Shown here piece after piece: positions 1 to 8,785 of a stretch of 64,000 bases of DNA. Made by a program: the position numbers and the translations under genes. Source of the stretch: Streptomyces sp. NBC_01549 (GTDB lineage: Bacteria > Actinomycetota > Actinomycetes > Streptomycetales > Streptomycetaceae); assembly GCF_026339955.1 (NCBI RefSeq), contig NZ_JAPEPW010000003.1, positions 248,001 through 312,000 on the forward strand, in the 5' to 3' direction. The stretch's first letter is position 1. Every line of letters starts with the position of its first letter. The notes beneath the pieces were generated by a model, which saw nothing but the letters and a program-made list of their open reading frames with translations, had not been told where the DNA came from and searched no databases.

Positions 1-33
1 AGTAGTTGACCACTGACCGGTTAGGGTCCGCGG

Positions 34-1548
34 GTGTTGAGCAGACCCAGGTGGACAGTGCACTTCGTGAGCCGTGACTTACCCGTGCCCACGACGCGTT
101 CCTTCCTGGGCGTAGTGCCTGGTGAGCTGGTGGCGTGGCTGGACGAGGCGGGTCTGCCCGATGGCCTGCCGTTCCTGCTCTCGCCGCGGTTCGAGTACGA
201 CGTCGAGCTCAACGCGTACTTCCTTCAGGCGAATCTGACGGCACCGTGGAACAGCAACGCCAACCGGGCCAGAGCCCTGGCCCGATTCTTCACGTTCCTG
301 CATACCGCGCGCGGTGGGAAGTCGTGGCGGGCTGCCACGGAGGCGGATCATCTGGCGTTCCACCAGTGGCGCCGTCGGGATGAGGCCGGGCCGCATGTCG
401 AGGGCAGCACCTGGAACCAGGAGGTGTCGCTGGTCAATCAGTTCTACGAGTGGGCCGTCCGGCAGCGCTACGTCGCGGCGGTTCCGATCCCGCACCGCAC
501 CCGCCGCCCTGCGCCGGTGGGTTCAATTATCCGGGCTTTCGACTCATCGACGGTTCCGGCGACCTATGCGCATGACGAGAACGGCGAACGCATCGAGTGG
601 ATGCCGCCGGCGACCTACCGGATCTGGCGGGACGTGGGGCTTCGGGGCTACGGCCCGAACGGACTGCCCTCAGACCGGTTCCGCGGCCGGTGGGCGGCCC
701 GCAACGCAACGTTCAGCGACCTCATGGTCCGCACGGGACTGCGGCTGACCGAGCAGGTCAGCATCACCGTCTTCGAGATTCCCACCAGCACTGCCCTGGG
801 TGGATACCAGCGGTTCTGGCTGCCCGGGATGATCGCGAAGAACTTCTCCGCCCGGTGGGTCTACGTCCCGCACAGCACCGTCCAGGAGGTGACCGCCTAC
901 GTGGAATGGGACCGGGCCGAGGTGGTCGAGCAGGCCCGGGCAGCGGGCCGCTACCAGCGCATCCGCCAGCCCCTGGTCATCGCCGACCCGGCGCGCCCGC
1001 ATGTGGTGCACCGGCTCAGCGCGGGCGGTGTCCACCGGATGCGGCTGCAAGACCTTCGGCCGGTCGAGCGGCGGCGGCTTCTGCGGGAAACCGAGAGCGG
1101 CCTGGAACCCGCGATGCTCTGGCTGAACGAGAACGGGCTGCCGATGTCGGTCTCCGGCTGGCAGGCGATGTTCTCCACGGCCAACGACCGCTGCCACAAG
1201 GCCAACGTGCTGGTCGAAGCACACGCCCACCTCCTGCGCCACACGTTCGCGGTGGTCACCCTCGAACAGCTCCAGCGGGCCCACATCGCTCAGCTCGCCG
1301 AACTCGAACCCCAGCAGCGCGGGCACTACACCCGGATCTTCGGCGACCCACTGGACTGGGTTCGCCGCAGGCTCGGACACCGGTCGATCCTGACGACCTT
1401 GATCTATCTGCACGCCCTCCAGGAGCTGGAGATGGAAACCCGCATGGCCTTGGTCCCCGACACCTGGGACGACCCGAGAGACACCTCACTGACCCAGCTC
1501 GGCGACGACGCGGTGCCAGCTGACGCTGAACAGGAAGTGGTGCGGTGA
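34..1548 (+). CDS. tyrosine site-specific recombinase (integrase)
   Basis: A 504-residue tyrosine recombinase of the phage-integrase superfamily, expected to cut and rejoin DNA through a covalent phosphotyrosine. The C-terminal catalytic domain shows HLLRHTFA (the HxxR box), then GHRSILTTLIYLH with the GH pair and the presumed nucleophile Tyr; an upstream arginine is in the VRTGLRLTEQ block near residue 235. The N-terminal half resembles the SAM-like core-binding region. The GTG at 34 has no clear ribosome site and lies close to the window edge, so the true start is uncertain. Its stop overlaps the next recombinase gene (GTGA), which implies co-translation, as in the multi-recombinase transposon modules of actinomycetes. 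Confidence 0.85.
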   Translation: MLSRPRWTVHFVSRDLPVPTTRSFLGVVPGELVAWLDEAGLPDGLPFLLSPRFEYDVELNAYFLQANLTAPWNSNANRARALARFFTFLHTARGGKSWRAATEADHLAFHQWRRRDEAGPHVEGSTWNQEVSLVNQFYEWAVRQRYVAAVPIPHRTRRPAPVGSIIRAFDSSTVPATYAHDENGERIEWMPPATYRIWRDVGLRGYGPNGLPSDRFRGRWAARNATFSDLMVRTGLRLTEQVSITVFEIPTSTALGGYQRFWLPGMIAKNFSARWVYVPHSTVQEVTAYVEWDRAEVVEQARAAGRYQRIRQPLVIADPARPHVVHRLSAGGVHRMRLQDLRPVERRRLLRETESGLEPAMLWLNENGLPMSVSGWQAMFSTANDRCHKANVLVEAHAHLLRHTFAVVTLEQLQRAHIAQLAELEPQQRGHYTRIFGDPLDWVRRRLGHRSILTTLIYLHALQELEMETRMALVPDTWDDPRDTSLTQLGDDAVPADAEQEVVR

Positions 1549-2642
1549 CCCGCCGGGGCCGCGGCAGCACGGGGCCAGGCCGTCCGTCGGCCTTACCGCC
1601 GGACGAGTACGACCCGCCGGGCCCGGTGGGGGCAGGTCCTGCGGGCGCGACCGTGGTGTTCTTCCACGGTGACGACGGTCGCCACGACGTCTTCGACATG
1701 GCCCGGCTGCCGCTGCCAGGCTGGTGGATTCCGCTGGCCGGGGCCTTCGCCCAGCGGACGGGCCCCAGCGGCGGATTGCGCACTCGAACCTCAGCGTCAG
1801 GAGCCTGGTGGTGCCTGGGCCGCTGGATGCGGTTCCTGGCCGGACTTCCCGCCCCGCCCGCCGATCCCGGCCGGCTCACCGCCGCCCACGTCGAAGGATT
1901 CGTACGGTTCCGTACGGCCCAGGCGGGCGAGGAAACAGCGTTCAAGGACGTGCAGGACATCAAGCTCCTGCTCGACATGGACGCGATCGTCTCGCTCCTG
2001 GCACCCGAAGCTCAGGACTCTCTGGTTCGGCGCCAGCCACGATCCCGTGGCTTCGGTCAGGCCGGCTACTCCGACGGCGAGTTCGAGCAACTGCTGGCGG
2101 CGGCCCGAGCCGACGTTGCCTTTATCCGCGACCGGATCAGGTCCGGAGAAGACCTCGTAAGTCGGCACTGCGACGGCGCTGGCGATGAGAAGGCGGCCTT
2201 GCTGGCTGACATGGCTGCCAGTGGAAGGGTTCCGCGCCTGAACGACGGCGGTCGTCATGACCATCTGACGCGACGGATCGAGCTGGCCCAGCACTTGTTT
2301 CTGCACCTGCGGGACCTCGCACCGCTGATGGTCTTGCTGTGTGCTCTCACCGAACGCAACGGCGAGACGATCAAGGAACTGCCGGCACAGCACAAGATCC
2401 TTGACGGACGGGCTGTCGAACTCACCCTCATCAAGCGGCGTCGCGGCCCGCGGCGATGGTTCGAGACGGTCACCTGGGAGATCGGTCCCCCGCACCGAGC
2501 CCTGCACACCCCTGGCGGTCTCTACCTGCTGATCCACAAGCTGACAGCTCGCAGCCGAGCGTTCTGCGGCTCGGACCGGCTCTTCTGCGCCTGGCGCAAC
2601 ATCCTCGAAGGCACTGTCACGTTGGCTGACTGGGTGGGATGA
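1545..2642 (+). pseudogene. second recombinase-like gene, 3' end cut off by an IS6 element
   Basis: This gene starts with a GTG overlapping the stop of the upstream integrase and encodes about 355 native residues before the IS6 inverted repeat begins at 2610. The last ten or so residues are read from IS DNA. It carries an N-terminal core-binding-like region, but the catalytic HxxR and Tyr boxes are missing, which fits loss of the C-terminal half. By position it is the partner recombinase of an integrase pair or trio. No downstream remainder was found on the other side of the insertion, so DNA was deleted or rearranged. It is probably non-functional. Confidence 0.7.
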
Positions 2643-2738
2643 TCTCTGTGTTGATCATGCTGGGAGGGGATCGCTGGTGTCGCCTGTGCCGTCGGCGTAC
2701 AAGGGTCACCGGTACCCGGTCGAGGTGATCTCCCACTG

Positions 2739-3748
2739 AACTCTTCTCGGTAACGCCTCGTGACGTTTTGTGATCTTCGTTCAGGCGGTGCGGCCGTGCT
2801 CGAGCTGGAGCAAGACGAGGGCGGCTCGGGCGATGCGGGTGATGGCCGCAGGGTCGAGGCTGACCCTGCGCAGGGCCTTGAAAGTGACCTTCAGCAGGGC
2901 GTTGGCACGTTCGGCGACAGCGTGGACGCCTCGGATTACGGCGCTGAACGCCTGGTCGGGTTCGGCGAGTTCACCGCCGTTGGGCTTCTTGACCGGGTGG
3001 CGGAAGCCGGGCCCGGCGTTCTCGTAGCCGAGGTCGGTCAGGGTGGGGACGCCCAGAGTGGCGGCGAGCCGGTTCAGGGTGTCGACCAGTCCGTGGGCCC
3101 GTGCGCAGGTGGTGTCGTGCTCGCGGCCCGGGCGGACCGGGGAGACCCAGATGGGCCAGCCGTCCGGGGCGGCGATGACCTGCACGTTTCCTCCGTGGTG
3201 CTTGTGCTTGCCCGACCACCACAGGTCCGCGCCGTTGGGGCCGGCGGCGGCCACTCGGTCGGTGCGTATGACCGTGCCGTCCAGGTTGAGGTGGGTGTAC
3301 CCGGCTGCCGCTGCCCTCTCCAGCGCGGTGGACAGATCGGGAGCGTGGTCGGCGAGCACCGTCAGCCCTTCGTGCAGGTAGCGGTAGGCGGTCGGTACCG
3401 AGTTGCCGTTGTCCCGGGCGAGTTGGACCAGCCGGGTACCGTCGACGAACCAGCGCAGCACGAGCACCGCCTGCCGGAAGACGCCCAGCGCGCGAGTGCC
3501 CTTGCGGGTCCCGAGCTGTTCGCGGTGCCCGCGCAGCAGCTTCGCGAGATGCTCGGCGGTCGCCCTGCGGACATCGAGCACGGCGGTGTAGGTGATACTG
3601 GACGCCACGTGGAGCCTCTGGTTGTGCGGAACGTGATCTTCGCAGACCCGTTCCTACCAGGGGCTTCACTCATGTCTGACGCCGAGTCACCATCCCGCGC
3701 CGTCCGGCAGCGTCACACACCGCAACCGTCACGTTGCTGAGAAGACTT
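2739..3748 (-). mobile_element. IS5-like insertion sequence, copy 1 (1010 bp)
   Basis: The element is bounded by 17-bp imperfect inverted repeats (AACTCTTCTCGGTAACG and AAGTCTTCTCAGCAACG) and flanked by CACTG on both sides (2734-2738 and 3749-3753), read as a 5-bp target duplication. It has the same length as the inverted copy at 26304-27313 and its transposase differs from that copy at two residues, so both copies are recent. It lies inside the IS6 transposase reading frame. Confidence 0.88.
2781..3608 (-). CDS. IS5-family DDE transposase
   Basis: A 275-residue transposase starting at GTG 3608. The N-terminal third holds a helix-turn-helix region (VLRWFVDGTRLVQLARDN). The DDE catalytic residues can be placed as Asp in LNLDGTVI, Asp in LTDLGYENAG and Glu in HAVAERANALLK. 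The length and layout fit the IS5/DDE_Tnp_4 group. The gene fills almost the whole 1010-bp element and appears intact. Compared with the copy near 26.4 kb it has Asn for Ile in DNGNSVP and Ser for Asn in AFSAVIRG. Confidence 0.9.
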   Translation of the reverse strand: MASSITYTAVLDVRRATAEHLAKLLRGHREQLGTRKGTRALGVFRQAVLVLRWFVDGTRLVQLARDNGNSVPTAYRYLHEGLTVLADHAPDLSTALERAAAAGYTHLNLDGTVIRTDRVAAAGPNGADLWWSGKHKHHGGNVQVIAAPDGWPIWVSPVRPGREHDTTCARAHGLVDTLNRLAATLGVPTLTDLGYENAGPGFRHPVKKPNGGELAEPDQAFSAVIRGVHAVAERANALLKVTFKALRRVSLDPAAITRIARAALVLLQLEHGRTA

Positions 3749-4488
3749 CACTGCGTGTGGCTGTATTTCCGCTTCCCTCTGTCCTACCGCGAGGTCGAGG
3801 AGCTGATGCTCCAGCGCGGCGTGATCGTCTCTCACGAAACGATCCGCCGCTGGTGCGCCAAGTTCGGCCAGGCCTACGCGAACGGACTGCGCCGCCGCCG
3901 TACCCGGCCCGGCGACAAGTGGCATCTGGACGAGGTGTTCATCAAGATCAACGGGGTACGAAAGTACCTGTGGCGGGCCGTCGACCAGGACGGCAACGTG
4001 CTCGACATCCTCGTACAGAACCGGCGGGACAAGGCGGCGGCCAGACGGTTCTTCCGTCGTCTGATGAAGAAGACCCGGGCGGTGCCGAGGGTGATCGTCA
4101 CCGACAAGCTGCGTTCCTACGGCGCGGCCCACCGCGAGGTCATGCACTCGGTGGAGCACCGCTCCCATAAGGGACTGAACAACCGGGCCGAGAACTCCCA
4201 CCAGCCCACCAGGCAACGCGAACGCGCGATGAAGGGCTTCCGCTCCGTCGGCGCGGCCCAGCAGTTCCTGTCCGCATTCAGCGGCATCTCACCCCACTTC
4301 CGACCCCACCGCCACCTGATGACCGCATCCCAACACCGAGCCGAAATGACCATCCGCTTCGCCATCTGGGACCAGATCACCGGCGCTGCCAGCCGGCCCA
4401 CCATGGCCTGACCACAGGCCGGCACCCGGGCCCCACCACGCCCCGACACGCCATCAGGCACCCACACACCCAACAACGTGACAACGCC

Positions 4489-5840
4489 GTAAGAATGCAT
4501 GAAGGGCAGGTCCGCTGCCCGGACCTGGGCGATCCAGCCGGTCAGCGCCACGGCGTTGGCCTCGTCTGGAGTTAGCAGAGTGGCGAAGTCGCGCACCGAG
4601 GTGGCCAGGGCGGTCATCTCCGAACAGGCTCCGGTGAGCTGGTCACGCAGCAGCAGCTTGTCTTCACGCAGGTCGGCGGGGGCGGTGAGCAGGAGCCGGG
4701 CGACCCGGCGCGGGGAGAGGGTGGCGTGGTCGGCCTCGACCCGCCCTTGGGTGATGTAGCGGACCAGGAGGTTCGCGCTGCCGGTGTAGCCCAGCTCCTT
4801 GATCTCGCGCAGGAGGTGGGTGACGGGCACCGCGGGGTCCTCGCTTCGACGCCGGCGCAGGTGGTCGCGGTAGGGGTCGACCAAGGTGGGCCGGTACTGC
4901 GGTGCCCGGACCATGCGTTCGGGCTCGCTGTGGCGGGCGTAGCGCTTGACGGTGTTCAGGGAGAGGTCCAGTCGGCGGGAGCATTCCAGCAGGCCGACGC
5001 CGGCGTCCAGCAGCTGGTGGACCTGCTGCCACCGCTCGCGTGTGGTCTGCGCACGCGTGCCCTCCCGTAGCGGCGGGCCGGCCTTGGCCCAGCAGGCGCT
5101 GTGGGCGCCGACTTCCTTCAGCACTGCTTCGGCCAGGCCGTGCCACAGGTGCCAGCGGTCGTAGACCTGCACGATCGTGGGGTCGGCGTCGGTGGTGGCC
5201 TGGGCGAAGCCCCGGCCCCGTCCCGGCAGACCACCTCGATGCCGGGGTAGGCCTTCAGCCAGGCGATGACCGTCTGTGTCTTCCGGTCCGGCAGTACCTC
5301 GACACGCTCGCCGGTCTCGGCGTCGATCAGGATGGTGGCGTAGCGGTGCCCCTTGCGCAGGGCGAACTCGTCGATGCCCAGGACCCGCGGAGCCGATCGG
5401 GCAGGCACCGTTATGCGCATCAGGCAGTTCAGCACGCTCGCCCAGGACAGGACGTGGTGCAGCACGCCCAGCAGGCGGGCTCCGGCCGATCCGGCCAGCG
5501 CCACGGCGACCGCGTCGACCACCTTCTGCAGGGCTGGAGTGCGGCGCCGGTAACGTCGGGTCAGCCCCGCGACCTGCTCGACGAAGGTGGTCTTCTCGCA
5601 GGCGGAGTTCTCGCAGTACAGGCGGCGCACCGATAAGTCGATCACGACCGAGCGCCCGCCCACCGCCTCATCCGCGACATGCCGCACGTAACGCGAATGC
5701 ACCCAGTCCGACGCCTGCCCGCACCCCGGACATGCTGCCGGGGTGTCATCCCTGGTCCGGGCAGTGATCCGCAGCAAGTTCCCGTTGGCCTCCACGCGCT
5801 CGACCTGCACCGCGGCCAGATTCGGTAGCAGGTCCCCCAC
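4489..5840 (-). pseudogene. ISL3-family transposase, frameshifted and truncated
   Basis: The N-terminal frame carries the ISL3 zinc-binding and early core region: CPGCGQASDWVHSRYVRH, then LYCENSACEKTTFVEQ, then VLGIDEFALRKGHRYATIL with the first catalytic Asp and VVCRDGAGA with the second. Around 5213 a one-base loss shifts the frame, and the protein continues in another frame as VQVYDRWHLWHGLAEAV to ALTGWIAQVRAADLPFMHS. The final segment, normally with the last catalytic Glu region, is missing because the IS6 element starts there. The likely native start is GTG 5840. Two independent lesions make this a dead gene. Confidence 0.82.
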
Positions 5841-5932
5841 CGCGACAAGACACACAGCCAGCCTGACACCGTCAACCAGCCGACGCCACAGGCAAGTTGA
5901 AGCGATCACCGGCTACGAAAATCTTGTAAGAG
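4489..5932 (-). mobile_element. ISL3-family element remnant
   Basis: A leftward ISL3-type transposase occupies this span. A candidate terminal repeat with the reverse complement GGCTCTTACAAGATTTTCG lies near 5911-5932, in the GGCTCTT-type form of ISL3 ends. The other end is lost where the IS6 element begins at 4488. Only one terminus and a broken gene remain, so it is unlikely to move on its own. Confidence 0.6.
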
Positions 5933-6003
5933 CCTCATTCCTGATAGACCCGCGCATCACACTAGAGACGCTGAAACGACACGGGGTGTCTGGCTGCGTG
6001 GGG

Positions 6004-7086
6004 TCAGGTGAGGGCCTGCAGACCAGCTGGCCACACGAGCGTGGTGGCTGCCCAGGTGAATCCGGCGCCGAAGGCGGCCACCAGGACTCGTTGCCCGGCG
6101 GTCAGTTGTCCGTTGGCTGTGGCATGGGCCAGCAGCAGGGGGATGGAGGCTGCGGAGGTGTTGCCGACGCGCGCAATGTTGGAGGGCACCCCCTCTGGCG
6201 GAATGCCCAGAGCGTCGGCGACCGCTGCACTGATGCGCGCGTTCGCTTGGTGGACGATCAGTCGGTCGATGTCCTGCACGGTCCAACCAGTCGCAGCGGC
6301 TGCTTCTCGGGCTACTTGGCTCATGTGGCGTACCGCCTGGCGGAGCACGACGTTGCCCCGCATGTGTACGTACCGGCCCGCTTCGTCGCCCGTCAGGTCG
6401 CTTGGGAATCGACGGGAGCCTCCTTCGGGGACGTAGATGGCGCTGGCGTGCTCGCCGTCGCTGCCCCAGGCGACCGGCCCGAGCGTCCCGGGTTCGCCTG
6501 CCCGTCCTGTCTCCAGCACGACCGCGCCCGCTCCGTCCCCGAAGATCGGCGCCGTGGACCGGTCGGCGGGGTCGATGATGGCCGACATTGTCTCTGCTCC
6601 CACGACCAGGACGGTATGGGCGGTGCCCGCCTGAATGAGTGCTGCTGCGACGGACGTTGCGTAGACGAATCCTGAACAGCCGGCGGCGACGTCGAATGCG
6701 GGCACTTGGTGCAGGCCGAGTCTGTGGGCCACCGCCGGCGCGGTGCTGGGTACCGGGTGGTCGGGTGTGGTGGTGGCCAGTACCAGAGCGTCGACGTGTT
6801 CCACTCCCGCCGATTTCATCGCGCGCAGACCTGCTTCCGCTGCCATGTCGCTGGTCGCCGTGGCGGGGTCGGCGATGTGTCGTGTGGTGATGCCGATGCG
6901 CGTTTGGATCCACTCCGTGGAGGTGTCCAGGCGTGAGCACAATTCCGTGTTGGTGACTTGGCGTGGTGGCAGCCAGCTGCCCAGGCCGATCAGTCGGGCA
7001 GCCCGTGGGGGCAGTGGGGAGAGGGCATCAGGTGCGGTCACGGGGCTCACGGTAGACAGGCGGGTGGGCGCAATCGGTCGTTTCAT
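6004..7086 (-). CDS. beta-ketoacyl-ACP synthase III (KAS III/FabH-like)
   Basis: A 360-residue thiolase-fold enzyme of the KAS III family, which normally condenses an acyl-CoA starter with malonyl-ACP. The Cys-His-Asn triad is complete: Cys137 in AAGCSGF, His279 in VHQANARI and Asn309 in GNTSAAS. An N-terminal tail of about 30 residues precedes the usual start of the fold (LIGLGSWLPPRQVTN), so a GTG a dozen codons downstream is an alternative start. It is the last gene of the leftward terpenoid operon, about 100 bp after the acyltransferase-ACP fusion. It may prime a short acyl chain on that ACP, or may itself act as an acyl- or ester-forming KAS III, as some pathway-specific members do. Housekeeping FabH is usually in a fab cluster, which this is not. 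Confidence 0.9.
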   Translation of the reverse strand: MKRPIAPTRLSTVSPVTAPDALSPLPPRAARLIGLGSWLPPRQVTNTELCSRLDTSTEWIQTRIGITTRHIADPATATSDMAAEAGLRAMKSAGVEHVDALVLATTTPDHPVPSTAPAVAHRLGLHQVPAFDVAAGCSGFVYATSVAAALIQAGTAHTVLVVGAETMSAIIDPADRSTAPIFGDGAGAVVLETGRAGEPGTLGPVAWGSDGEHASAIYVPEGGSRRFPSDLTGDEAGRYVHMRGNVVLRQAVRHMSQVAREAAAATGWTVQDIDRLIVHQANARISAAVADALGIPPEGVPSNIARVGNTSAASIPLLLAHATANGQLTAGQRVLVAAFGAGFTWAATTLVWPAGLQALT

Positions 7087-7189
7087 TCGGTGTCACCCGT
7101 TCGTGTTGGCAGATCCCTACAGGAGGCTTGCCTGGCTTCGGGTGGTCTCCGCAGTGCGGTGATTGCCGCTGGTGGCAGGGCGGATGCGG

Positions 7190-8752
7190 TCATCGACTGA
7201 GCTGGGCAGCGGCGCGTTGGGCTACGAGGTCGACCAGGTCGGCGACTGTGGGGGCTTGCGCGAGGTCGTGTTCGGTGATGAGGAGACCCAACTGATCTTC
7301 GAGGGCCATGGACAGCACAGTTACTGCCATGGAATCGATGCCGGCCTGCGTCTGGGTTGCGTTCTGAGTGATCGGTGCCGCGGGCAGGGCGGCATGGTGC
7401 ACGAGGACGTTCTTGATGAACGTGAAGTCGACGACGGCTGAGGTGTCCTCGCTGACTGCTGCGAGCGAAGAGCGCTGCTCTTCAGGGCCTTGTGGCTGTT
7501 TCGGCGGTTCCGATTGGCCGCCGTTCTTTGGCGGGGAGAGTTCTTCCGCGGCGTCGCTGAACAGCTCGGGAAGCCGGTGGAGTCCGGGAAGAGCTGCGTC
7601 GGTGACGAAGCAGACGCTCGTCGTGCCGTTGTAGCTGCAGGCGACGATGGACGCCGGCTGGTTGTGCGGGAGCCAGTTGAACGGCTGGATGTGCGTGACA
7701 GGGTGGTGGCCGTAGTGCAGCTGCCGGTGGATCGCGACGTATGAGGTGATGATCGCTGCCCGGTCGGGTGTGGTGAGGAGGTTGGCCACGCTGTAGAAAG
7801 CTTGAGTCGGGGTGAGGTCCATCAGGACGCGCATGGCCCTGCGCCGGGCAGGGTCTTTGGTGCCCCGGGTGGCCTCGATGACGCGATCGAGGCGGCTGTC
7901 GACTGCTGGGTCGTGGCACGGAAGCGGGATGGGGGCGAACGTGATCAGGTTCCCAGGCCGTTGGTGCTCCTCCGCTCGGCGCAGGTTGACCATCGTGAGG
8001 GCGGGCAAGGGCCTGCCGACGCCTCGGGGCCAGTTCTCGGAGGACCACGTGCGCAGGGCTCCGCTCAGGACGGCCAGGAAGGCGTCGTTGGTGTCGCCGC
8101 CGCGCTGGGTTGCCTGGCCGCGCAGCCACTGCGTGGGCAGGTGCGCCCAGTTGACCACACGAGTGCCGTCGAGGGGTCGCGCGGCATCGTTCCAGATGTT
8201 GTTGGCGGCGCAGGCGGCGAAGGTGCTGCGCACCGTGCGCAGGTAGCTCCCGGCAGTGGGTCGGGCGACGGCTTGGACGGCGGGCGGCTCTGCGGCACCG
8301 AACAGCGTGTGCAGCGTGTTGATGAGGCCCATGCCGTCCTGGGTGCTGTGATGTGCCCGCCAGCAGATGGCATAGCGGTCCGGGGCATAGCCGCTCACCA
8401 GCCATACGTCCCAGAGGGGCCCCTGGTCGGGCAGCGGATGTGACATGAGGTCGCGCAGGGAGGCGTCAAGGTGACCGTCGCCGGTCGGGACGCGGCGTCC
8501 ACGGACGCGGGTGTGTAGGTCCGGGGCGGGGTCGTGTTGCCAGCGTGCTTTGAGCCCGAAGCCGTGGAGATAGTGGGTGAGGCGAGGCTCGCGGTGCAGG
8601 TGGTGGGCGATGTGGCTGCGGAGTTCGCCGACGGTGGGCGGGGTGCCTTCGAGGTGGAGGAGCACTCCGATGGTCTGGGAAATCGAAGGCTGGGTCTGAG
8701 CCATGTGGTGCATGGTCAGATCCATGGGGGTAGGTGGCTGAGAAAGGTTCAC
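7190..8752 (-). CDS. WS/DGAT-type acyltransferase fused to an acyl carrier protein
   Basis: A 520-residue two-domain protein. Residues about 10-420 resemble the wax ester synthase/diacylglycerol acyltransferase and condensation-domain superfamily, with the active-site motif HHSTQDG at 134-140. A Pro/Gln-rich linker follows. Residues about 435-520 form an acyl carrier domain with the phosphopantetheine site GIDSMAV (Ser474). The GTG at 8752 follows GGAGAG. The likely role is to transfer an acyl group held on its own carrier to an alcohol acceptor. The neighbouring terpene cyclases suggest the acceptor is a terpenoid alcohol, and the following KAS III may supply the acyl chain; both are inferences. 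This fused architecture is unusual for either family. Confidence 0.85.
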   Translation of the reverse strand: MNLSQPPTPMDLTMHHMAQTQPSISQTIGVLLHLEGTPPTVGELRSHIAHHLHREPRLTHYLHGFGLKARWQHDPAPDLHTRVRGRRVPTGDGHLDASLRDLMSHPLPDQGPLWDVWLVSGYAPDRYAICWRAHHSTQDGMGLINTLHTLFGAAEPPAVQAVARPTAGSYLRTVRSTFAACAANNIWNDAARPLDGTRVVNWAHLPTQWLRGQATQRGGDTNDAFLAVLSGALRTWSSENWPRGVGRPLPALTMVNLRRAEEHQRPGNLITFAPIPLPCHDPAVDSRLDRVIEATRGTKDPARRRAMRVLMDLTPTQAFYSVANLLTTPDRAAIITSYVAIHRQLHYGHHPVTHIQPFNWLPHNQPASIVACSYNGTTSVCFVTDAALPGLHRLPELFSDAAEELSPPKNGGQSEPPKQPQGPEEQRSSLAAVSEDTSAVVDFTFIKNVLVHHAALPAAPITQNATQTQAGIDSMAVTVLSMALEDQLGLLITEHDLAQAPTVADLVDLVAQRAAAQLSR

Positions 8753-8785
8753 GTGGTGCTCTCCGTGGAGTGGGCCGCGACAGCG

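Larger units (their letters stand above)
2677..4411 (+). pseudogene. IS6-family transposase, split by an IS5-like insertion
   Basis: The reading frame begins with GTG at 2677 after a GGGAGGGG ribosome site (VSPVPSAYKGHRYPVEVISH). It stops at the IS5-like element and resumes exactly in frame at 3754 (CVWLYFRFPLSYREVEELM) when one CACTG copy is removed. The rest shows the IS6 DDE core: WHLDEVFIKING, LWRAVDQDGNVLD, IVTDKLRSYGAA and the terminal AENSHQPTRQRERAMKGF block. Without the insertion it would be a complete transposase of about 240 residues. As it stands, no single protein can be made. Confidence 0.85.
2610..4488 (+). mobile_element. IS6-family insertion sequence, interrupted by an IS5-like element
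   Basis: The ends are imperfect inverted repeats of pattern GGCNNTGTCACGTTG at 2610 (+) and 4474-4488 (reverse complement). Between them lies one IS6-type transposase gene split by a 1010-bp IS5-like element. No 8-bp target duplication is visible (the flanking octamers differ), and the element joins a truncated recombinase gene on the left to a truncated ISL3 transposase on the right. It therefore marks a rearrangement or deletion junction, as expected for the cointegrate chemistry of IS6 elements. Confidence 0.75.
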
